Part shown: piece after piece, positions 26,561 through 36,120 of the stretch
How positions within the stretch are numbered: the stretch's first letter is position 1
Layout: each line of letters opens with the position of its first letter
DNA from: a bacterium
Lineage (GTDB): Bacteria > Margulisbacteria > Marinamargulisbacteria > JABIPA01
NCBI GenBank assembly: GCA_018698675.1
Contig: JABIPA010000057.1
Coordinates: 57,944 to 121,943, forward strand
Length of the DNA: 64,000 nucleotides
Reading direction: 5' to 3'
Position numbers and translations under genes: made by a program
Notes under the pieces: generated by a model
Seen by the model: only the letters and a program-made list of their open reading frames with translations
Database searches by the model: none
Told to the model about the DNA's origin: nothing

Positions 26561-27994
26561 CTAGGACATCCAGTCTTTTTTATCTTCTGCGTTCCATTTT
26601 GTTGTAATTTTCTTACGTTGTGTCCAAAAGTCGATTGAACTTTCTCCCGTAATATCACCAACTCCAAATCTGGAATCATCCCAACCACCAAAAGAAAAAG
26701 GCTCTCTAGGAACGGGAACTCCAATATTTACACCAATCATTCCAGCTTTTAATTCTTCAGAAACCTTTGTTGCCATCGATCCACTTTGAGTGAAAACAGA
26801 TGCTCCGTTTCCATAATTTGATTTATTTTGAAGCTCGATAGCCTCGTCTACTGTATCTACGCGCATAATTGATAAAACAGGTCCAAACACTTCTTGGTTG
26901 GAAATATCCATGTCTGGAGTTACGTTATCCAAGATAGTTGGGCCTACATAAAACCCGTTCTCTTTTCCTTCAACAACAACACCTCGCCCGTCTAATAAAA
27001 GAGTGGCGCCCTGTTCTATCGCTTGAGAAATGTATCCTTCAATTCTTTCTTTTGAAGAACATGTTGTAATCGCGCCCAAGTTTTGGCCTGGAATTAGCTT
27101 TTTAGCTTCTTCTATAACCGAATCAATAATTGGATTAACGTCTCCAACTGCTACCAAAACAGAAGCAGCCATGCATCGTTGTCCAGCACACCCAGACATA
27201 GACGCTGCAATATCAGCTCCTGCCATTTTTGGGTTTGCGTCCGGAAGAACTAATAAATGATTTTTAGCGCCGCCTAAACAAAGTGCTCGTTTACCTGTTT
27301 TACTTGATGCTTCATAAACTAATTTTGCTACTTTCGTTGAACCAACAAAAGAAACAGCTTTAATATCAGGATGCTGAGTAATTGCCTGTGCGATATCAGC
27401 TTTTCCATTCACTACCTGGAAAACACCTTCTGGAACACCCGCTTGAAGAAGTAGTTGCTCAATTTTTAGCCCAGTCAAAGGAACTTGCTCGGACGGTTTT
27501 AAAATCATGCAATTTCCTAATGCAATTGAAATAGGAATCGTCCAATGTGGAACCATGCATGGAAAATTTAAAGGAGTAATGGAAGCAACAACGCCTAATG
27601 GCTTTTTACTCATTCGACAATAAATTCCTCTAGATACTTCAGAACATGTGTCCAAATTCAGCTGAGGCAAAGAACAAGCAAATTCTGTTACTTCAATTGC
27701 TTTTTCAACTTCTGCTTTTGCTTCGTTATATGTTTTACCATTTTCTACACGAATAATTTCGGCCAAACTTGGCATACTTGCTTTTAATAAGTTTCGATAG
27801 GTATACAAAATTTGAGACCGGTCTCTTAATGTTCGTTTACTCCATGTTTTAAAAGCTTCTGACGCTTTCTCAACAGCCTTATCTAAATCTGTTGTTGATT
27901 GAAGACCAACCTTTTCAACGATTTCTCCTGTGATAGGACTAACTACTTCTAAAGTTTCTTTTGCTGCCATTTTTTCTGCAATTGTTGTACTCAT
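26561..27994 (-). CDS. mmsA: Methylmalonate-semialdehyde dehydrogenase (CoA-acylating)
   Basis: A 477-residue aldehyde dehydrogenase. The catalytic Cys274 lies in SGCAGQRCMAAS. The usual catalytic Glu is replaced by Asn in LGGAKNHLLV, the hallmark of CoA-acylating MMSDH rather than hydrolytic ALDHs. SITPLNFPCMVPHW is also MMSDH-typical. It should oxidise malonate or methylmalonate semialdehyde to acetyl- or propionyl-CoA with release of CO2. Its ATG overlaps the TGA of the Lrp gene by 4 bases and the aminotransferase follows after 9 bases, so the three genes form one operon. Confidence 0.92.
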   Translation of the reverse strand: MSTTIAEKMAAKETLEVVSPITGEIVEKVGLQSTTDLDKAVEKASEAFKTWSKRTLRDRSQILYTYRNLLKASMPSLAEIIRVENGKTYNEAKAEVEKAIEVTEFACSLPQLNLDTCSEVSRGIYCRMSKKPLGVVASITPLNFPCMVPHWTIPISIALGNCMILKPSEQVPLTGLKIEQLLLQAGVPEGVFQVVNGKADIAQAITQHPDIKAVSFVGSTKVAKLVYEASSKTGKRALCLGGAKNHLLVLPDANPKMAGADIAASMSGCAGQRCMAASVLVAVGDVNPIIDSVIEEAKKLIPGQNLGAITTCSSKERIEGYISQAIEQGATLLLDGRGVVVEGKENGFYVGPTILDNVTPDMDISNQEVFGPVLSIMRVDTVDEAIELQNKSNYGNGASVFTQSGSMATKVSEELKAGMIGVNIGVPVPREPFSFGGWDDSRFGVGDITGESSIDFWTQRKKITTKWNAEDKKDWMS

Positions 27995-28470
27995 TCTTTA
28001 TCTCCTTTGTTCTCGTCATCCAAATCTATATCTATAGGACAATCCGATTTTATCGAATGACTAACCATAGTAGTGGACGTTCCTTTTACTTCTGGAATTG
28101 CTCCGATTTTAGTCTTTATTAACTTAACTAAATCTTCCATTCTTTCTACTCGAATTTTTAATAAATACGAATAGGTGCCTACTACTTCATGAACTTCTTC
28201 TACGCCTTTAATAGCAGAGAATTCCTCTCCACAGGCATCCATCCAATTTCCTGCCTCTATCTGAATAGACACAAAGGCGACGAGATTCATCCCTACCGAT
28301 TCTGGGTTAATCCTCGCTTGATAGCCTAAAATCGATCCGTTTTTTTCTAATTTTTTGATTCGTTCGAATATAGCTGAAGGAGCTTTATTTAATTGTTTTG
28401 CAATTTCTGAGTTCGCGATTCGTGCATTTTTTTGAAGCATTATTAGTATTTGTCTATCTATTTTATTCAT
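27991..28470 (-). CDS. Lrp/AsnC-family transcriptional regulator
   Basis: A 159-residue regulator. An N-terminal winged helix-turn-helix (KIDRQILIMLQKNARIANSE through APSAIFERIKKLEKNG) is followed by a RAM ligand-binding domain (about 65-145, with GVEEVHEVVGTYSYLLKIRV). As first gene of the operon it probably senses an amino acid and controls mmsA and the aminotransferase as well as itself. The acidic tail (DIDLDDENKGDKE) is longer than usual. Confidence 0.93.
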   Translation of the reverse strand: MNKIDRQILIMLQKNARIANSEIAKQLNKAPSAIFERIKKLEKNGSILGYQARINPESVGMNLVAFVSIQIEAGNWMDACGEEFSAIKGVEEVHEVVGTYSYLLKIRVERMEDLVKLIKTKIGAIPEVKGTSTTMVSHSIKSDCPIDIDLDDENKGDKE

Positions 28471-28987
28471 ACTGTAAATAGTTAACTAAAACAGAATTAT
28501 TGTCAATACTTATAAGCTATCTGTGAATTTTGTTCGGAAATGATACAGGTAAATAGAATATTGACTAGGTCGATGGAAGAAACAAAAAAAATATGAAGTA
28601 TCTTAATTTTAAAATAGTGCTCTAAATAAAACAAATCTTAATACCATTCTACATTTGACCAATATTATTTTGGAACCCTTCATATTATTGAGTGCCCGTC
28701 TCATCAAGATTCGCTATTTATCTCGGAATTTACTACTTTAATGCAACTTAATTTTATACCCTCCTTCATTATATTAGGAATTCACCCTATTTAATTATTC
28801 GATTTATCAACTATTTCACCAATTAGAGAGTGCATAAAAAACACTCACCCTCTCTATATAAGATTCTGTCTGTCGGCGCCGAACTAACTTATCCATTCTA
28901 AATATCAAAGTTAAACTGATATCCTTCATAACTTGACGATCACAACTATCCTTCCTAACATTGTATGATCTAAATTATGGAGCAACT
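28471..28987. other. Intergenic region between divergent operons
   Basis: About 520 bases without a supported gene, between the divergently transcribed Lrp operon and the ABC transporter. It is strongly A+T-rich and should contain both promoters and the Lrp binding site. I see no ORF with a ribosome binding site, no tRNA and no long inverted repeat; only a weak 5-bp hairpin near 28827-28848. GGAG at 28979-28982 serves the ABC gene. Confidence 0.5.
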
Positions 28988-30730
28988 ATGAACGTATTTT
29001 TAAGAACATTTTCGTATATTTCCAAAATGAAATGGTTAGTCGTTCTTTCTGTCATACTAGCTCTTTTATATTCTGCTTCTAATATGATGATCCTTCCTCT
29101 TCTGGAAGATTTGAGTAAAGAAATATCAAATAAAAATTTTTCTAACTTCAATAATCATATTCGTAATGCATTCATTCTTTTTACATTGAAAACACTCTTT
29201 CATCATAGTCAGTACTTTTTAGTTGCCTACATGCAACGAATTGTGAAATTAACAATTCAAAATGACATCTATAAAAAATGCGTCCTCTTCTCTCAAGACT
29301 TTTATACTCAATGGAAAACAGGAGATATCGTCTCTCGTATGTTTGCTGATACTTCCAATATGACAAATATGATAGCTCTTACGTTTTGGGAACTTATCCC
29401 GCAAGTTCTTACCCTCGTTGGTATTGTCGGGTACTTAGTTTACTTAAACCCACTATTAACTTTACTTTCATTGATTGTAGCCCCAGTTATTATATGGTTA
29501 ACAATTATTTGGGGTACCCGTCTAAAACGACTCACTCATCAGGTTCAGCGAAAAGTTGGAAACCTAACACATTTTACACAAGAAACGCTTTCAAACATGA
29601 AATTAATTCAAGCTTATACCGCTGAAAAAACTGAATCTGACCGTTTTAATGAGCTCAATAGACAAAATGTATTTTTAGAAATTAAAGGGATACGGTTACG
29701 ATCTATTTCTGATGTAATCATTGAGCTTTTACAAACATTTACAATGCTTTTTGTTCTTTGGTATGCCGGATCAATTATCGCCAAAGGAGAATTTACAGGA
29801 CCTCAGTTAATCGCTTATTTTGGAGGAATTGTTTTTCTTATTAATCCTGTAATTGCATTATCTAAAGCTCATATCTCTATTCAACAAGCAATGGCATCCA
29901 CCGAACGTGTCGATAAACTTATTAACGCACCAATTCTCATTAAAAATTCTCCAGATGCGGTTTCACTTTCTCCAATGAAAGGCATCATATCCTTAAAAGA
30001 CATATCCTTTTCGTACTCAAAAAAAGAGTCCTCAGAAAACACTCAAAATGTTTTGAACGGAATGAGTTTAGATATTAAAGAAAATGAAACTATCGCATTA
30101 GTCGGACTGTCGGGTGCGGGAAAAACGACATTAATTAATTTAATCCCTAGATTCTATGACGTTACAGGAGGCCAACTCCTTATTGATGGAATAGACGTTA
30201 AAACCATAGATTTACATTCACTTCGCTCCCAGATAGCACTTGTCCCTCAAGAAGACTTCCTATTTCAAGGAACCATTCTAGATAATATTAAATATGGCAA
30301 TAAAAACGCTTCCTTAGAAGAAGTTGAACAAGCTGCTGAATTAGCTCATGCAAAAGAATTTATTGATAAAATGAAAGGTAAGTTTAACGCGCATGTTGGT
30401 AACCAAGGACGAAAATTATCAACCGGTCAAAAACAACGAATCTCATTTGCACGTGCAGTCTTAAAAAACCCGAAGGTTCTTATTCTAGATGAACCAACAT
30501 CCGCTTTAGATTCCGAATCTGAAAAACACATTCAACAGGCTCTAACCAAACTTATGAAAAACAGAACGACTATTGTCATTGCTCACCGCTTATCCACTAT
30601 TCGACATGCAGATAGAATTGTCGTTCTCGATAAAGGTAAAATTGCAGACATCGGGCACCATGATGAACTTGTCGCCCGTGAAGGTATTTATAAAAAGTTG
30701 TATGACATTCAATTTTCTACAAACTTTTAA
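28988..30730 (+). CDS. ABC exporter, MsbA/lipid-type half-transporter
   Basis: A 580-residue half-transporter that should work as a homodimer in the inner membrane. Six membrane segments fill residues about 1-310. The nucleotide-binding domain has Walker A VGLSGAGKTTL, a Q-loop region LVPQEDFLFQGTI, signature LSTGQKQRIS, Walker B VLILDEPTSALD and switch His in IVIAHRLSTI. The architecture and ITNLTHFTQETLSNMKLIQAY-type coupling region are those of MsbA-like lipid or drug exporters. I prefer the ATG at 28988, five bases after GGAG, to the in-frame TTG at 28961. Substrate is not decidable; lipid flipping is plausible. Confidence 0.9.
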   Translation: MNVFLRTFSYISKMKWLVVLSVILALLYSASNMMILPLLEDLSKEISNKNFSNFNNHIRNAFILFTLKTLFHHSQYFLVAYMQRIVKLTIQNDIYKKCVLFSQDFYTQWKTGDIVSRMFADTSNMTNMIALTFWELIPQVLTLVGIVGYLVYLNPLLTLLSLIVAPVIIWLTIIWGTRLKRLTHQVQRKVGNLTHFTQETLSNMKLIQAYTAEKTESDRFNELNRQNVFLEIKGIRLRSISDVIIELLQTFTMLFVLWYAGSIIAKGEFTGPQLIAYFGGIVFLINPVIALSKAHISIQQAMASTERVDKLINAPILIKNSPDAVSLSPMKGIISLKDISFSYSKKESSENTQNVLNGMSLDIKENETIALVGLSGAGKTTLINLIPRFYDVTGGQLLIDGIDVKTIDLHSLRSQIALVPQEDFLFQGTILDNIKYGNKNASLEEVEQAAELAHAKEFIDKMKGKFNAHVGNQGRKLSTGQKQRISFARAVLKNPKVLILDEPTSALDSESEKHIQQALTKLMKNRTTIVIAHRLSTIRHADRIVVLDKGKIADIGHHDELVAREGIYKKLYDIQFSTNF

Positions 30731-30865
30731 TTTATAGGCAAATCTTGATAGATTTTAGAACTATAAGGTACCCTATGAAAGATTGCAGTAAAATTAATAG
30801 TATTTTGCGCTAAGGCAATCAACTCTAAACAATATAATATTAAATCCTTATGAAAAGAGTAAATT

Positions 30866-31330
30866 ATGAACTTAAAAGAAATTAAAAGACTGATAGCAAT
30901 TGTTGAAGAATCTAAACTTTCTCATTTTAGCATTGAGTCTGACGGAACAAAAATAGAAATTAAAAAAGAAAACACCACGGTTGTTACGCAAGTTGCAGCA
31001 CCTCAAATGACAACTATGCTTCCAGCACAAGCTGCAGCTCCTATATCAGATCCAGCATCGACACCTTCTGAGCCAGTTGTAGATAAAAATTTAAAAACTA
31101 TAACTGCTCAAATGGTAGGAACTTTCTATTCTGCACCTAACCCAGAAGCAGACCCTTATGTAAGCATTGGTTCTTCCATAAAATCGGGGCAAACTATTTG
31201 TGTAATTGAAGCGATGAAATTATTTAATGAAATTGAAGCTGAATTCGAAGGTACCATAGAAAAAATTTGTGTTAACAATGCAGATCCAGTTGAGTACGGA
31301 CAAGATTTATTTATCGTTAGAGTAAATTAA
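30866..31330 (+). CDS. accB: Biotin carboxyl carrier protein of acetyl-CoA carboxylase
   Basis: A 154-residue carrier that shuttles carboxybiotin between biotin carboxylase and carboxyltransferase for malonyl-CoA synthesis. The C-terminal domain carries the biotinylation motif VIEAMKLFNEIE with the modified Lys. The N-terminal NLKEIKRLIAIVEESKLSHF helix is typical of AccB, and a Pro/Ala-rich linker lies between. No accC is next to it, which is unusual. Start: ATG after AAAAGAG. recJ follows after 9 bases and is probably co-transcribed. Confidence 0.95.
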   Translation: MNLKEIKRLIAIVEESKLSHFSIESDGTKIEIKKENTTVVTQVAAPQMTTMLPAQAAAPISDPASTPSEPVVDKNLKTITAQMVGTFYSAPNPEADPYVSIGSSIKSGQTICVIEAMKLFNEIEAEFEGTIEKICVNNADPVEYGQDLFIVRVN

Positions 31331-31339
31331 TTTGAGGTA

Positions 31340-33022
31340 ATGGCTAGTCAAAAACGCTGGTTAATTTACCCTCAAAATGAAAATTTAAGTCAAAAATTAG
31401 GGCAGTCACTTCAACTGCCCTCTTCTATTGCCCAAGTCCTTCTTAATAGAAATATATCTTCCTTACAACAAGCACGAGACTTTGTTAAACCTTCGATCTC
31501 CGATGCAAATTTTGATATAGACCGTTTAACATCCGCATGCCAACTTTTAAAAGATAAACTAAGCTCCAAAAAAAAAGTCATGGTCTTAGGTGACTATGAT
31601 GCAGACGGCATGACGTCAACTTCCCTCATGACGTCCGTCTTAAAAAAACTTGGTTATGAATTATCCTTTTTTATTCCTCATCGCTTTGAAGATGGATACG
31701 GTCTGAACCAAAAAATTGCAGAACGCTGTGTTCAAAAGAAAATAAGCCTACTCATTACATTAGACTGCGGCATTACAAATACAAAAGAAATTGCTTATCT
31801 TAGAGAAAATGGCGTCGATGTTCTATTACTCGACCACCATACAATTCCTACGCCTTGCCCCGATGCTAATGTCATATTAAATCCAAAATTCTACGAACCA
31901 GAACACCCTCTTTACGACCTATGTACAGTAGGTATTGTTTTCAAATTTTTAGTAGCCTTCTGCGAAACCTATCACCCAGAGTACCCTATTCAGTTGGACC
32001 TCGATCTTGTAGCTATAGGAACAGTGGCTGACGTGGTCAACCTTCGCGGTGAAAATAGAGGTCTTGTCCAAGAAGGTCTCGTATTACTAAATCAACGCCG
32101 ACGATTAGGAATCCGACTCTTAATTGAAGAAGCAAAATTAGGTCAAATGGATATAACGGGTTACCACATAGGATTTGTTATCGGTCCCATTTTAAATGCA
32201 GCTGGTAGGCTTTCTACAGGCCAATTAGGCGTAGACCTTTTAACATCAGAACACGAAACGTCAGGACGCCATTTAGCAAAAAAATTATTCAGTTTAAATC
32301 AAAAACGAAAAGGTCTTGGTCAAGACATATTGAAAGAAGCACTAGAAGTCGTCGAAGCGTCTGAAGATGCGCCAATCATTGTAATGGCAAGCGCGAATTG
32401 GCATCCAGGAATTATTGGAATTACGGCATCCCAAATCGCGAGAACATTTTCTAAACCAACGGTATTAATTGGGATGGGTGATGATTTTGGAAGAGGGTCC
32501 GCTAGAAGTATTGGTGAAATAGATATTTACTCACTTTTAAACCAATGTTCATCACATTTTATGAAATTTGGTGGCCATAAAGCAGCTGCTGGGTTTAGTA
32601 TCGATCTTTCAAAAATAGATGCCTTTCGAGACCAACTCATTACCCTCAGCAAAGAGCAACTTTCCGAAAAAGACCTTCAAGACGTTCTTTATATTGACGC
32701 AAAACTTTCGCCGTCCGAATTTGAACTTTCTTTTATTACGGACGCCCTAAAACTATCTCCTTTTGGCCAAGGAAACCGTGAACCCGTCTTTTATTCTAAT
32801 GACCTTAAGGTTGTAGATAGCCGTCTGGTTGGTGACGGTAAACATTTAAAAGTTTCATTTATCAGCAAAGATGGAAAACATCCGATAACGGCCATTGGAT
32901 TTGGACTAAGTGAAAAACTTGAATTACTCTACAAACAAAATATAGAATGTGTATTCAATGTAGATATTAATTACTGGAATGGACAATCAATCCCTCAGTT
33001 AAAATTAATCGATATCAAATAA
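31340..33022 (+). CDS. recJ: Single-stranded-DNA-specific 5'-3' exonuclease RecJ
   Basis: A 560-residue DHH-family exonuclease for recombination and repair. Motif I is VMVLGDYDADGMTS, motif II LLITLDCGITN, and the DHH motif VLLLDHHTIP. The DHHA1 part has GGHKAAAGFS. An OB-fold segment closes the protein (KVSFISKDGKHPITAIGFG). The length is normal. It lies between accB and relA, in tight same-strand spacing (9 and 13 bases). Confidence 0.95.
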   Translation: MASQKRWLIYPQNENLSQKLGQSLQLPSSIAQVLLNRNISSLQQARDFVKPSISDANFDIDRLTSACQLLKDKLSSKKKVMVLGDYDADGMTSTSLMTSVLKKLGYELSFFIPHRFEDGYGLNQKIAERCVQKKISLLITLDCGITNTKEIAYLRENGVDVLLLDHHTIPTPCPDANVILNPKFYEPEHPLYDLCTVGIVFKFLVAFCETYHPEYPIQLDLDLVAIGTVADVVNLRGENRGLVQEGLVLLNQRRRLGIRLLIEEAKLGQMDITGYHIGFVIGPILNAAGRLSTGQLGVDLLTSEHETSGRHLAKKLFSLNQKRKGLGQDILKEALEVVEASEDAPIIVMASANWHPGIIGITASQIARTFSKPTVLIGMGDDFGRGSARSIGEIDIYSLLNQCSSHFMKFGGHKAAAGFSIDLSKIDAFRDQLITLSKEQLSEKDLQDVLYIDAKLSPSEFELSFITDALKLSPFGQGNREPVFYSNDLKVVDSRLVGDGKHLKVSFISKDGKHPITAIGFGLSEKLELLYKQNIECVFNVDINYWNGQSIPQLKLIDIK

Positions 33023-33035
33023 GCCAATAAATAAA

Positions 33036-35231
33036 ATGAAACATTTACATACCTTTCAACAATTAAAAGAAAAAGTATCAACTTACATTGATGCCGAACA
33101 TATCCCTATGATTGAACGTGCTTATAAATACGCACGACACGCCCATCGTGGCCAATACCGCCGCTCTGGAACACCTTACATTACGCATCCTGTTTCTGTT
33201 GCACATATCCTATCGGAGCTACATCAGGACTACACCGCTATTTGCGCAGGTCTTTTACATGACACAATTGAAGATTGTCAGGTAACGCATGATGACATTG
33301 AACGTGAATTTGGACCTGATGTTGCGACTCTTGTTGAAGGAGTTACTAATTTAGGTAAAATTTATTTTGGGTCAAAAGAAGAACGACAAGTAGAGAACTT
33401 CAGGAAAATGTTTTTAGCGATGGCTAAAGATGTTCGAGTGGTACTCATTAAACTCTCTGATCGCCTTCATAACATGCGAACATTAAAATTTTTACCCTCG
33501 GAAAAACAAAAACATGTTTCACGTGAAACATTAGATATTTTTGCACCCCTTGCGAATAGACTTGGCATAGGGTTTGTTAAATGGGAACTCGAGGATCTTG
33601 CTTTTTATTATCTAAACCCCGAAGAATTCCAAAAAATTAAACGCTGGGTAAACACACGTAGAGAAGAACGAGAATCCTATATTTTCTCACTTATGGACAC
33701 GATAAGAGAACTTATCCATTCTGCGAGCATAGAGGGCGATGTTACAGGCCGGCCCAAACATTTCTACGGAATATATAAAAAAATTCTCGAGCAAGACATC
33801 TTTTTTGAAGAAATCTATGATGCATCTGGCGTTCGAATTTTGGTCAAATCTGTTCAAGATTGCTATCAAGCGTTAGGTCTTATACATTCGAAATTCAAGC
33901 CTATCCACGGCCGTATTAAAGATTATGTCGCTATGCCAAAATCTAACTTATACCAAAGTTTACACACCTCTGTTATTGGCCCTCAAGGCAAGCCTGTCGA
34001 AATTCAAATTCGAACATATGATATGCACGAAGTTTCCGAGCAAGGAATCGCTGCTCATTGGAAATATAAAGAATCGGGAACTAATCCTAACCAAGATGTC
34101 GACATGTCTTGGCTGCGTCGCATTATTGATCTTCAGCAAGAAACAAAAGCACCTCAGGAGTTTTTCAAAAACTTAAAACTTGATTTATTTATTGATGAAA
34201 TCTTTGTATTTACCCCAAAGGGAGACGTTCAAGTTTTTCCAAAAGGATCTACCCCTGTAGACTTCGCGTACAAAATACATACTGATATTGGAAATCGCTT
34301 ATTAGGTGCAAAAATAAACGGTCACATTGTGAACTTAAATTATCGGCTCCAAAATGGAGATAGAGTCGAAATTCTAACGTCTAAAAAAGAATCCCCAAAC
34401 TTAGCATGGTTACATTTTGCAGTTTCAGGTCATGCGAAATCCAAGATTAAACAATGGTTTAAAAAACAAAATCTTATAGAAAATACAGCAAAAGGAAAAA
34501 AAGAATTAGAAAAGCACCTGACAATCAATAGGTTCTCTACTAAAGAAGTACTAACTGACGCCACTCTTAAAAAAATAAAAACTGGGTATTCATGCCAAAA
34601 ATGGGACGGAATTTATTTACTCATAGGCCAAGGCGATGTGTCTTGTTCTGACATTATCTCTCAACTCAATAAACTATTTAACAAACATGAAGATGCTCCT
34701 AAACTCAAATTAACATCTTCGTTACGTACAAAACAAAAAAAGCAATCTGAGTTTGGTATCACGGTACTTGACCAAACAAATATAGAAATTTCTTTAGCAA
34801 AATGCTGCAACCCATTAAACGGAGACCCTATTACAGGCTTCATTACTATCGCAAGAGGCGTTACCGTTCATCGTTCAACATGTTCCCACCTCATTAATTT
34901 AAAAGACCGTTTTCCTGACCGTTTTATCCCGGTCAAATGGGATTCTGCCTCTCAACAAAAATTTTCAGCCACATTTAAAATTGAAGCTATCGATCGCCCT
35001 GGGTTAGTTCAACAAGTCCTGAAATTTGTATTCGACGCCAAAATTAGTCTATTAGGTGTGACAACCTGTATCCAACAAAAAACAGGAAAAGTGCAAATCG
35101 AACTTCTTTTGGAGGTCAAAAACTGTGAAGAACTGTCTAAAATCAAACAAACATTACTCGAAATTCCAGATGTCGTTAATATTGAACGGTCTATGAATTG
35201 GAATAAAAAAGGATGGTTAGCAGAAGAATGA
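33036..35231 (+). CDS. relA: Bifunctional (p)ppGpp synthetase/hydrolase
   Basis: A 731-residue Rel/SpoT enzyme that makes and breaks the stringent-response alarmone. The HD hydrolase domain is intact (THPVSVAHILSEL, GLLHDTIEDC, KLSDRLHNMRTL). The synthetase domain has GRPKHFYGIYKK, RIKDYVAMPKSNLYQSLHT and EIQIRTYDMHEVSEQGIAAH. A TGS domain follows (IFVFTPKGDVQVFPKGSTPV), then a conserved-cysteine segment (AKCCNPLNGDPITGF) and a C-terminal ACT domain. Both activities should therefore be present, as in the single Rel of most non-gamma-proteobacterial groups. Its stop overlaps the rdgB start. Confidence 0.95.
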   Translation: MKHLHTFQQLKEKVSTYIDAEHIPMIERAYKYARHAHRGQYRRSGTPYITHPVSVAHILSELHQDYTAICAGLLHDTIEDCQVTHDDIEREFGPDVATLVEGVTNLGKIYFGSKEERQVENFRKMFLAMAKDVRVVLIKLSDRLHNMRTLKFLPSEKQKHVSRETLDIFAPLANRLGIGFVKWELEDLAFYYLNPEEFQKIKRWVNTRREERESYIFSLMDTIRELIHSASIEGDVTGRPKHFYGIYKKILEQDIFFEEIYDASGVRILVKSVQDCYQALGLIHSKFKPIHGRIKDYVAMPKSNLYQSLHTSVIGPQGKPVEIQIRTYDMHEVSEQGIAAHWKYKESGTNPNQDVDMSWLRRIIDLQQETKAPQEFFKNLKLDLFIDEIFVFTPKGDVQVFPKGSTPVDFAYKIHTDIGNRLLGAKINGHIVNLNYRLQNGDRVEILTSKKESPNLAWLHFAVSGHAKSKIKQWFKKQNLIENTAKGKKELEKHLTINRFSTKEVLTDATLKKIKTGYSCQKWDGIYLLIGQGDVSCSDIISQLNKLFNKHEDAPKLKLTSSLRTKQKKQSEFGITVLDQTNIEISLAKCCNPLNGDPITGFITIARGVTVHRSTCSHLINLKDRFPDRFIPVKWDSASQQKFSATFKIEAIDRPGLVQQVLKFVFDAKISLLGVTTCIQQKTGKVQIELLLEVKNCEELSKIKQTLLEIPDVVNIERSMNWNKKGWLAEE

Positions 35232-35854
35232 AAAAAACAGTTCAACTTATTATAGCAAGTAACAATTCCCATAAAATCTCTGAAATTAGAAAAATATTTT
35301 CATCCTTGGACCTCGATATCTTTGGCTGGACGGAATACTTTTCGTCAGACTTAAATGTTAACGAAAATGGGATAACCTTTGAGGAAAATGCGATAAAAAA
35401 ATTAGAAACCATACCTCCCATTCCTTTAAAATACAAAACCAATCATGTTCAATTGTTCCTGGCTGATGATTCGGGCCTAGAGGTTGAGGCCTTAGACGGA
35501 CGCCCGGGAATTCATTCTGCTCGCTATGCTCCCGAAGGAACAAGCATCGCATTATGTTCCAAATTGCTTAGGGAACTTAGTGGCCTATCGAACCGCCGCG
35601 CAAACTTTACCGCGGCAATTGCTCTCAAAGTTCCTGATAACCCCATTCAAATTGCAATTGGACAGGTTTTTGGAAAAATCACAGATGCTATGTCTACCGA
35701 CAATGGATTTGGGTATGACCCTGTATTTATCCCTCAAGGGCATACCGAATCATTTGCAGAAATGTTGCCTTCTCAAAAAAACGCACTAAGCCACAGAGGG
35801 AATGCCTTAGAAAAACTTACGCCAGCTCTCTCTCTAATCATCACCTCGTCTTAA
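35228..35854 (+). CDS. rdgB: XTP/dITP diphosphatase (HAM1/RdgB family)
   Basis: This enzyme removes non-canonical purine triphosphates (ITP, XTP, dITP). The N-terminal IIASNNSHKISEI carries the conserved SNN.HK nucleotide motif; FLADDSGLEVEALDGRPGIHSARYA, split here by length limits as LADDSGLEVEALDGRPG and IHSARYA, is the catalytic region; NGFGYDPVFIP and LSHRGNAL close it. I choose the ATG at 35228, which overlaps the relA TGA as ATGA; an in-frame ATG at 35213 would add five residues. About 208 residues, normal size. Confidence 0.92.
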   Translation: MKKTVQLIIASNNSHKISEIRKIFSSLDLDIFGWTEYFSSDLNVNENGITFEENAIKKLETIPPIPLKYKTNHVQLFLADDSGLEVEALDGRPGIHSARYAPEGTSIALCSKLLRELSGLSNRRANFTAAIALKVPDNPIQIAIGQVFGKITDAMSTDNGFGYDPVFIPQGHTESFAEMLPSQKNALSHRGNALEKLTPALSLIITSS

Positions 35855-35949
35855 GAAGAGAGAGTTTCCTATGGCTTTTAATTCATATCCTTCGTATTTC
35901 AGATTTCTAGCTCCCCAAAAAAAAGTCTGGTACACTAATCATCAACCTC

Positions 35950-36099
35950 ATGGAATTACTTAAAGATTTATTTTTGTTTGTAAAAGCTCGAAAAGTATAT
36001 TGGATTGTTCCACTACTTCTCGTATTACTAACGATTGGATTTTTGCTATTTGTATCTACCGGTACGGCCGTCTCCCCTTTCATCTATATGTTGTTTTAG
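35950..36099 (+). CDS. DUF5989-family small membrane protein
   Basis: A 49-residue single-pass protein that is easily missed because of its size. It begins MELLKDLFLFVKARKVYW, continues with a hydrophobic segment (PLLLVLLTIGFLLF) and ends SPFIYMLF. The charged N-terminus, the WxxP before the membrane segment and the terminal PFIY-x-LF match the DUF5989 pattern as I know it. Members are commonly found beside an SGNH hydrolase in surface polysaccharide loci, and such a gene starts 21 bases downstream here. Role unknown; probably helps a surface-glycan modification system in the membrane. Confidence 0.8.
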   Translation: MELLKDLFLFVKARKVYWIVPLLLVLLTIGFLLFVSTGTAVSPFIYMLF

Positions 36100-36120
36100 A
36101 AACAATTTATTCTAAGACAA

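Noticed and set aside
28827..28848. Hairpin GAGTG/CACTC in the Lrp-ABC intergenic region as attenuator or small RNA
   Set aside because: The stem is only 5 bp, has no T-run and is expected by chance in such a length.
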